A stretch of 64,000 bases of DNA from contig OY744462.1 in the NCBI GenBank assembly GCA_963556145.1, positions 5,642,001 to 5,706,000 of the forward strand, in the 5' to 3' direction. Shown here in pieces: positions 56,726 to 64,000 of the stretch. The position numbers were made by a program, and so were the translations under genes. The notes below the pieces were generated by a model. That model worked only from the letters and a program-made list of their open reading frames with translations, was not told where the DNA came from and ran no database searches. Positions within the stretch are counted from its first letter, which is position 1; every line of letters begins with the position of its first letter. Source of the DNA: Hygrocybe punicea. Its lineage: Eukaryota > Basidiomycota > Agaricomycetes > Agaricales > Hygrophoraceae.

Positions 56726-57213
56726 TGTTAGAGGTGTGCAACTCCAGGCAGAACGGAGTTGTTGGAGGACCAGAGGTGCAAACTCTCAATGTAGTTATGC
56801 TACTTCCTTGAGTCATACTGAGTAAGAACAAGCAGATGGAGTGGAATTAGTCTGGAGGTTCAGACTAAAGACAGAGACTATAGTGAGCTTAAGGCGAAGC
56901 CCTAAGTTTAAGGATGAGGGGAACTCAAGTTGATTTTTAGAACAGAGTTACAGGACTTGTAGTTCTAACTTATATACTTGGTTAAGTCCTTAGTAACATA
57001 AAGATAATAAGAACTCCAGAAGGGGAACCAGAGTTCGGAGAAGGATAAAAATAACAAAAGGTTGCTACATACGGTGACAAGTAAACAAAGGGAAAGAACG
57101 GATAGGAGTTTGGAGAAATGGAGATGAAGAAGAATAGAGTATAAACAAGGAAAGGAACAATAATGTATGCGAGAGGATAAGATAAGATAAAACAGCGGAA
57201 AAGTCCGGAGCGG
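56726..57213 (-). repeat. 5' LTR of Gypsy-B, truncated by Gypsy-C
   Basis: 488 of 537 bp are present. The upstream end is cut at GCGG (57210-57213) by the Gypsy-C LTR, and the missing 49 bp are not seen elsewhere in the window. Contains the TATATAAG box (56976-56969) and predicted RNA start (56943). Confidence 0.88.
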
Positions 57214-57986
57214 TGTAAAGGCGAGGTCAGGGTGGCTGCGGAATAGTAATCCTAAGCCTGTGGGGGTCAGCGTAGAAGTGACTAGGAATAGTCTAACAAG
57301 CTTCAGTAAGATGATAGGATATAAATGGTAAGAAGCCGCCGAGTAAACTACTGAAATCTATCGAGACCGGTCGAAGCCGACGATGTCGGGTACGGCGGGT
57401 CAGGTGTCGGGTGACGAGGGACGTAGAGATAAAGACGGTAGAACGATGGGGAGAGCGTCGAGGAATCCGACGAGTAATGTGTGCGATGGATTTTACTGAG
57501 AGACTAATTCTCAGAGAGAGGAAATGGGGGAACTGGTTTCTTATTATGAGACGGCGCTTGGGCACCGTTTTTTATACTACAAATTTCTGTACCTAGCTTC
57601 GGACGAGAGTCCTCGGCCGATGAGAGAAAACAAAGGAGAATAAAAATGGACAAGTAGGAAGAGGGTTGCGAGGCAACCATGACAGGGAAAATGGGTGGAA
57701 GATATAAAAAACCATAAAAGATGTAATATACTTTACTGTATCTCCATAAGGGAGACGCTAGGCGCGAATAAGGCAAGTCCGATGTCGGGATCCCAGTCTG
57801 ATGAGATCTATCTTTGATATTTGAAGTTCCGTGAGTTTGGGAGATGGACTGACCAGGTACGTGAGCGGCCATGCTAGTCGGTATGCATCGGGTTGCGTCG
57901 GGTTCGAGCGTAGATTGCTAGAGACGTCGGGTTCGAGCAGATTCGCTAGATATTGATGTTACGGCCTCAGAGGGTCGAGGACTACA
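57214..57986 (-). repeat. LTR of Gypsy-C copy 1 (773 bp, 3' LTR)
   Basis: Minus orientation, TGTAGTCCTCGACC...CTCGCCTTTACA. Flank GCGG on the left. 795 bp sister at 60502. The internal side continues TCTCCTTGGGTC, as in copy 2. Confidence 0.9.
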
Positions 57987-58157
57987 TCTCCTTGGGTCTT
58001 CTAATAGAGACCATCCGTGGTCGAGAATATGGGGTCTCTAAATGCGGGTCGCAAATGTGGCCAATCACGTGAGCGGCCAAACAATGGCAAAGTAAAAATA
58101 AATAAAAAAAATCTCGTTGTTGATCCAACCTTTCCTCTACACCATCACACGCCCACC

Positions 58158-59546
58158 ATGTCCCAAGTCTACGACAATTTCCTCGCCTTTGTCGAAAGCA
58201 TCGAACCCAATGTCCGGGTGGACTACGAAGAGGCCGTTAACGCAGTCACCGTGTTTCACAGCGACGATCTCGTCACAATGGTAGACGGCAACGAGGGGAT
58301 GGCCCAGCAATGGTTAAGCGGCTGCAAGAAAGCGCTGGTGAGTTTCCCGATTGATTACGCGTGTCTTTAAGATAGCTCATGTCGTCCCGCTAGCGTGCTT
58401 ATAATGGAATCGTCGCGGAACTCCGAGCTGGTGGTACGAGGCCAGTAACGCCACCATTATGGGCTGACCGCCAATCGTACGCTAACGATGTCGAAGAGTG
58501 GCTGAAAGAAGTGGCGGACCGAGAGAGGCAGGAAAAGGAAGAAGCTAGACGGCGGGCGGATGAAGAAGTGGCTACGCGGGAAGAGGAGGCCAGATGGTTG
58601 GCAGAGGCAAATGCACGAGCAGAGGCGGAGAAAAGGCGAAAGGCGGCAGAGGAAAGGCGGGAGCGGCTTAGAATAGAACAACACGAGCAACACTGGAATC
58701 AAGAAGCGGACCGGGTTGAAAGGGATGGAGCCGCGTATCGGCGGCGGCTCAGCGAAGAACAGCGAGCTGAAGCAAACGCGGGTGAACTAAGGACTGAGTC
58801 AATTCCAGAAGGCAAAGCCGCAGTTGAGCCAGAGGAAGGCCCCGTCGACCCAGCACCAGAGACACCGGCCGATGTAGAAGACGTAGATATGCCGGGCGTA
58901 GAGACCGGAGACCTGGCTGGTACGACGGTGAGTTCCTGTGTCGGTTCATTTGTTCTTTAGTCACTGATCCTGGTAACAGTTCACCAGGCCGTTTCCCCTA
59001 CAACCCTGCACCAACTGCGTCAAGGCTCAAGAGGCGTGTCGAGGCGTCACGGGCTACGTGTGCGAATGATGCCGGAGGCTGAAGAAAAGATATACTAACG
59101 CTACACACCGGACAGGCGGGGGTCGGCGCAAGGTGGATACCGGAAAGGGGAAAGAGGTCGCGGTCGGCACGAGGAAGCCGTTGTCATTCACGACAAAGCC
59201 GATCCGCAGTAGGCCTGCCCGGGCCTCAACGAGCAAACCGCGGGTCGAGGATGTGGAATCGGTCAAGGATGATGACAAAGACGAGGAGGAGTCGGAGGAA
59301 GAGCGGCCGACGAAAAGGCTTAGGGCGGCCTCGGCAGCAAACCCGTTCGTTTTGACGATGGAGAATTACGAGCAAGTGTCGGCGTGGCTAGCGGTCCTTA
59401 CGGAGGAGCTGGGAGCCCTGGGCACCAACGTCAACCGTCACCTCGTCCACTTCGGTCAAGAGTTCCAGCGGCTTCGCGTCGATCTCGAACGGTCGACTTC
59501 AAGGTTGGCGATGTTGAAGCGGGATTACAAGACCGGCCGCCTCTAA
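58158..59546 (+). pseudogene. Antisense accessory ORF of Gypsy-C copy 1, two lesions in the Cys cluster
   Basis: Exons 58158-58337, 58394-58927 and 58980-59546 have the same structure and lengths as the intact copy at 61470. In the cysteine cluster the codon for the first Arg after the fourth Cys is TGA (from CGA) and the sixth Cys is Tyr (TAT for TGT). Both are transitions. All else is open: N-terminal helical exon, coiled coil, basic linker, C-terminal helices (NYEQVSAWLAVLTEELGALG). Confidence 0.85.
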
Positions 59547-59750
59547 GATAGACAAAAATAACAAGCCCGTTGTGTATATATATAAAAATATCGTGTACAT
59601 AAAAGACGTGTCAGCTTGTTCACCCAGCTAAGGAAAGCCGATCAGCTCCCGAAGACATAGGACTATTCGCATCATTCGTCATATCGTTAGAAAACTAAGA
59701 GGAACTAAATAAAATGGGGGTATAACGTGGACAGAATATAAATGAAATGC

Positions 59751-60501
59751 TTAATCGTCGTCGGGTGAGAAGTCTATAGAGGGCGGGTACGTCGGATCAT
59801 CAAGATCGTTTGAATCGGTATCGTCGGCATCGGGTTATTGTAAGAAGTCATCCAACGGTATCGATATTTTTGAGCGGGCGTGGTAGGGTACGACTCAGAA
59901 AGCGGCAAATCGAGATTTAGAAACCGCACCGTCGAGTTCGGTGAGTATGTAGGATCCACCTTCTGTTTTCCTGACGACAACCATGGGTCCAAAGTACCAC
60001 GGTTTTGCTTTACGATCGAGAGACATTTCGATACGTGAATTTCGGACGAGAACGAGGTTACCGGGTTCGAAGTCGAAAACTTTGATTGTGTTGGCGTATT
60101 TCTGCTCGAATTGCTGGGCGGACGCGAGCTGAGATTTGGTAAGCTTTTCTTTGACCCGATCGAGGTCGGCTTCTCGTTTACGAAGTTGTCGGGCGCGGAT
60201 GACTATGAGGTCGGTTGTAGACATCGTATCTTGCATCGGAACCATGTACGTAGCTTCGGCAAAATCGAATGGAAAAAGCGGTTCTACTCCGTGTGCGATG
60301 TAGTAGGATGAGTATCCGAGGCTTTTGTGTGTCGTGACCCATTCGGCCCAAAATACGGAGTGGGTTACGGTGTGCCATTTCTTTTCATCTCCGTCACAAC
60401 TTTTCATAATGGCCTCCCGGACATCTAGGTGGCGACGCTCAACGGGTCCGTTCGCTTGTGAGTTATAGGGCGAAATGTGGATGTGCCGGATACTGTAGCG
60501 G
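59751..60501 (-). pseudogene. Gypsy-C copy 1 integrase C-terminal part
   Basis: The minus strand reads RYSIRHIHISPYNSQANGPV with the catalytic Glu in QANGPVE, then HSVFWAEWVTTHKSLGYSSY, FAEATYMVPMQDTMSTTDLI, the GPF-like module (WYFGPMVVVRKTEGGSYILT) and an acidic tail ending FSPDDD at 59751. A stop lies near 59839 in the tail. The frame is cut at 60501 by the LTR of copy 2. Converges with the accessory ORF, 204 bp between stops. Confidence 0.85.
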
Positions 60502-61296
60502 TGTAAAGGCGAGGTCGGGGTGGCTGCAGAATAATAATCCTAGGCCTGTGGGGTCAGCGTAGAAGTGACTAGGAATAGTCTAACAAGCTTCAGTAAGATA
60601 ATAGGATATAAAAGGTAAGAAGCCGCCGAGTAAACTACTGAAATCTATCGAGACCGATCGAAGCTGACGAAGCCGACGATGTCAGGTACGGCGGGTCGGG
60701 TGTCGGGTGACGAGGGATGTAGAGATAAAGGCGGTAGAACGACGGGGAGGGCGTCGAGGAATCCGACGAGCAATGTGTGCGATGGATTTTACTGAGAGAC
60801 TAATTCTCAGTGAGAGGAAATGGGGGAACTGGTTTTTCTTATTTTGAGACGGCGCTTGGGCACCATTTTTATACTACAAATTTCTGTACCTAGCTTCGGA
60901 CGAGAGTCCTCGGCCGATGAGAGAAAACAAAGGAGAATAAAAATGGACAAGTAGGAAGAGCGTTGCGAGGCGACGATGACAGGGAAAATGGGTGGAAGAT
61001 ATAAAAACCGTAAAAGATGCAATATACTTTACTATATCCCCATAAGGGAGACGCTAGGCGTGAATAAGGCAAGTCCGATGTCGGGATCCCAGTCCGATGA
61101 GATCTATCTTTGATATTTGAAGTTCCGTGAGTTTAGGAGATAGACCGACCAGGTACGTGAGCGGCCATGCTAGTCGGTATGCATCGGGTTGCGTCGGGTT
61201 ACGTCGGGTTCGAGCGTAGATTGCTAGAGACGTCGGGTTCGAGCGGATTCGCTAGATATCGATGTTACGGCCTCAGAGGGTCGAGGACCCTCTACA
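60502..61296 (-). repeat. LTR of Gypsy-C copy 2 (795 bp, 3' LTR)
   Basis: Preceded by GCGG (60498-60501), like copy 1. Inserted in the integrase codon run of copy 1 (…RYSIRH). About 97 percent similar to the 57214 LTR by eye. Confidence 0.88.
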
Positions 61297-61469
61297 TCTC
61301 CTTGGGTCTTCTAATAGAGACCATCCGTGGTCGAGAATATGGAGTCTCCAAATGCGGGTCGCAAATGTGGCCAATCACGTGAGCCGCCAAACAACGGCAA
61401 AGTAAAAAGAAAATGAAAAAAATCTTGTTTGTTGATCCGACCTTTCCTCTACACCATCACACGCTCACA

Positions 61470-62858
61470 ATGTCCCAAGTCTACGACAACTTCCTCGCTT
61501 TCGTCGAAAGCATCAAACCTGATGTCCGGGCGGACTACGAAGAGGCCGTCAACGCGGTCACCGTGTTTCATAGCGACGACCTCGTAACGATGGTGGACGG
61601 CAACGAGGGGATGGCCCAACAATGGTTGAGCGGCCGCAAGAAAGCGCTGGTGAGTTTTCCCGATTGACTACGCGTGTCCTAAGTTAGCTCATGTCGTCCC
61701 ACCAGCGTGCTTATAATGGAATCGTCGCGGAACTCCGAGCTGGTGGTACAAGACCAGTAACGCCACCGTTATGGGCCAACCGCCAATCGTACGCCAACGA
61801 TGTCGAAGAGTGGCTGAAAGAAGCGGCGGACCGAGAGAGGCATGAAAAGGAAGAAGCCAGACGGCGGGCGGATGAAGAAGTGGCTACGCAGGAAGAGGAG
61901 GCCAGACGGATGGCAGAGGCAAATGCACGAGCGGAGGTGGAGAAAAGGCGAAAGGCGGCAGAGGAAAGGCGGGAGCGGCTTAGAATAGAACAACACGAGC
62001 AACACTGGAATCAAGAAGCGGACCGGGTTGAAAGGGATGGAGCCGCGTATCGGCGGCGGCTCAGCGAAGAACAGCAAGCTGAAGCAAACGCGGGTGAACC
62101 AAGGACCGAGTCGATTCCGGAAGGCAAAGCCGCAGTTGAGCCAGAGGAAGGCCCCGTCGACCTGGCACCAGAGACACCGGCCGATGTAGAAGACGTAGAT
62201 ACGCCGGGCGTAGAGACCGGAGACTTGGCTGGTACGACGGTGAGTTCTTGTGTCGGTTCATTTGTTCTTTAGTCACTGATCCAGGTAACAGTTCACCGGG
62301 CCGTTTCCTCTACAACCCTGCACCAACTGCGTCAAGGCACAAGAGGTGTGTCGAGGCGTCATGGGCTACGTGTGCGAACGATGCCGGAGGCTGAAGAAAA
62401 GATGTACTAACACTACACACCGGACGGGCGGGGGTCGGCGCAAGGTGGATACCGGAAAGGGCAAAGAGGTCGCGGTCGGCATGAGGAAGCCGTTGTCATT
62501 CACGACAAAGCCCATCCGCAGTAGGCCTGCCCGGGCCTCAACGAGCAAACCGCGGATTGAGGACGTGGAGTCGGTCGAGGACGATGACGAAGACGAGGAG
62601 GAGTCGGAGGAAGAGCGGCCGACGAAAAGGCTTAGGACGGCCTCGGCAGCGAACCCGTTCGTTTTGACGATGGAGAATTACGAGCAAGTGTCGGCACGGC
62701 TAGCGGTCCTTACAGAGGAGCTGGGAGCCCTGGGCACCAATGTCAACCGTCACCTCGTCCACTTCGGTCAAGAGTTCCAGCGGCTTCGCGTCGATCTCGA
62801 ACGGTCGACTTCAAGGTTGGCGATGTTGAAGCGGGATTACAAGACCGGCCGCCTCTAA
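61470..62858 (+). CDS. Antisense accessory ORF of Gypsy-C copy 2, intact, zinc-cluster-like
   Basis: Three exons (61470-61649, 61706-62239, 62292-62858) give 426 aa without a stop. Residues 1-60 are a compact helical segment (MSQVYDNFLAFVESIKPDVR, MAQQWLSGRKKAL). About 61-238 begin RAYNGIVAELRAGG, pass EEWLKEAADRERHEKEE and form a long Glu/Arg coiled coil with an acidic end. At about 248-276 lies CTNCVKAQEVC-x7-CERCRRLKKRC, spacing C-x2-C-x6-C-x7-C-x2-C-x6-C, within the range of fungal Zn2Cys6 clusters. A basic linker (TGGGRRKVDTGKGKEVAVGM), an acidic patch and a C-terminal helix (NYEQVSARLAVLTEELGALG) follow. It lies 173 bp from the LTR, opposite to pol. A DNA-binding or nuclear role is inference from the cluster; no relative of known function is recognised. 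Confidence 0.78.
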
Positions 62859-63062
62859 GATAGACAAAAATAACAAGCCCGTTGTGTATATATATAAAAA
62901 TATCGTGTACATAAAAGACGTGTCAGCTTGTTCACCCAGCTAAGGAAAGCCGATCAGCTCCCGAAGACATAGGACTATTCGCATCATTCGTCATATCGTT
63001 AGAAAACTAAGAGGAACTAAATAAAATGGGGGTATAACGTGGACAGAATATAAATGAAATGC

Positions 63063-63342
63063 TTAATCGTCGTCGGGTGAGAAGTCTATAGAGGGCGGGT
63101 ACGTCGGATCATCAAGATCGTTTGAATCGGTATCGTCGGCATCGGGTTATTGTAAGAAGTCATCCAACGGTATCGATATTTTTGAGCGGGCGTGGTAGGG
63201 TACGACTCAGAAAGCGGCAAATCGAGATTTAGAAACCGCACCGTCGAGTTCGGTGAGTATGTAGGATCCACCTTCTGTTTTCCTGACGACAACCATGGGT
63301 CCAAAGTACCACGGTTTTGCTTTACGATCGAGAGACATTTCG
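63063..63342 (-). pseudogene. Gypsy-C copy 2 integrase tail, truncated
   Basis: Near-identical to 59751-60030 (FSPDDD end, WYFGPMVVVRKTEGGSYILT), then broken off at 63342 where unrelated tandem repeats begin. Confidence 0.85.
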
Positions 63343-63399
63343 CACCAGATTCAGCAAGATATTACCAACTGAGATGGGATGCCTGAAAATGAGATCACC

Positions 63400-63860
63400 C
63401 AACTGACTTGGGGATAGCTGAATCAGGCTGAGATATATCCTGGCCCAACTGACATGGTCTAGGCTGAGGTTCTCAGGATATATCCTAGCCCAACTGACAT
63501 GGTTCAGGCTGATTTTCTCAGGATATATCCTGGCCAAACTGACATGGTTCAGGCTCTATCAGGATATATCCTGACCCAACTGACATGGTTCAGGCTGATG
63601 CCATCAGGATATATCCTAACCCAACTGACATGGTCTAGGCTGAGGTTCTCAGGATATATCCTGGCCCAACTGACATGGTCTAGGCTGAGGTTCTCAGGAT
63701 ATATCCTGGTCCAACTGACATGGTTCAGGCTGAATTTCTCAGGATATATCCTGACCCAACTGGGATTATCTAGGCTGATTTCCCAGGATAACTTCAGGCC
63801 CCACTGGGATGGCCTAGGCTGATGTTATCAGCATATCTCCTGCACCCACTATTTTCTAGG
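63400..63860 (+). repeat. Minisatellite with 45 bp units and a palindromic core
   Basis: Nine or so imperfect units of the form CTCAGGATATATCCTGGCCC AACTGACATGG TYYAGGCTGA. AGGATATATCCT is a perfect palindrome repeated in most units. Frames through it are artefacts. It could be the subterminal array of another DNA transposon continuing beyond the window. 63861-64000 is AT-rich with nothing recognised. Confidence 0.8.
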
Positions 63861-64000
63861 CTGATGCACCTCCACAAATGCAAAATTTCTGGTGAAGATT
63901 ATCGTTTGGTTTATATAATTAATTCACTATTTATTTTCTGCTATTTACAGATTTATATTCATCACAAAAGATAATACCACTGTGTATTCTTTACAAAGTA

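Noticed and set aside
57214..63342. Simple tandem duplication of a 3.3 kb segment
   Set aside because: Copy 2 starts exactly at an LTR edge within integrase codons of copy 1 and shares the GCGG flank, which fits insertion better; copy 1 continues 470 bp past the point where copy 2 is cut.
16882..64000. Host genes within the repeat region
   Set aside because: Every sizeable frame could be tied to a mobile element or low-complexity repeat; no host-type multi-exon gene was recognised.
1..64000. tRNA and rRNA genes
   Set aside because: No cloverleaf with A and B boxes and no rRNA segment was recognised by eye; the tRNA-like stretches are primer-binding sites.

Overview
The window is basidiomycete DNA, most likely an agaricomycete. 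Ordinary genes have many 45-60 bp GT-AG introns, and the mobile elements are types common in mushroom-forming fungi: Plavaka/CACTA-like and hAT DNA transposons and Ty3/gypsy LTR elements. The genus is not determined. Host genes are confined to about positions 1-4480; almost everything after that is layered transposable-element DNA.

Host island (1-4480). On the minus strand, in transcription order, lie a LYR-motif mitochondrial protein of the MZM1 type, a GGQ class-I mitochondrial release-factor-like protein (MTRFR/C12orf65 type) and adenylyl cyclase-associated protein (CAP/Srv2, cut by the window edge). A linker histone H1 gene is divergent from the first of these.

DNA-transposon block (4751-16832). 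A 3.8 kb hAT-like element has arms of degenerate 10-11 bp repeats and a decayed transposase, with a 1.3 kb hAT element inside it. Then come a 167 bp MITE, a Tnp2-like fragment and a 7.1 kb Plavaka-type element carrying a transposase (minus) and a divergent second gene of unknown function (plus).

Retroelement fragments (16882-29069). This part holds parts of several LTR elements, a solo LTR, a 1.05 kb hAT-like element, and a gag-protease remnant split by a 320 bp fold-back MITE.

Nested retroelement tower (29203-63342). Gypsy-B, a chromodomain element on the minus strand with a predicted self-primed start of reverse transcription, runs from 29203 to 57213. Inside its gag sits Gypsy-A (plus strand, 36316-55672). 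Gypsy-A in turn contains a solo LTR in gag, a hAT element in the reverse transcriptase, a short-LTR element T1 inside that hAT, a second short-LTR element T2 in RT-RNase H, and in its 3' LTR both a non-autonomous element D and another solo LTR. Gypsy-C copy 1 sits in the 5' LTR of Gypsy-B, and copy 2 sits in the integrase of copy 1. The window ends in a 45 bp tandem repeat.

Three patterns run through the tower. (1) Three LTR lineages, A, B and C, have an extra gene between integrase and 3' LTR on the opposite strand to pol, encoding coiled coil plus a six-cysteine cluster plus coiled coil; a fourth, truncated copy (G) sits beside another LTR. One copy, C2, is intact at 426 aa. (2) Every LTR insertion outside the chromovirus whose target duplication can be read is 4 bp with a central CG. 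(3) Premature stops are nearly all TGA where Arg CGA is expected, and mismatches between target-duplication copies and between LTRs are CG to TG/CA, so CpG deamination is the main decay force.
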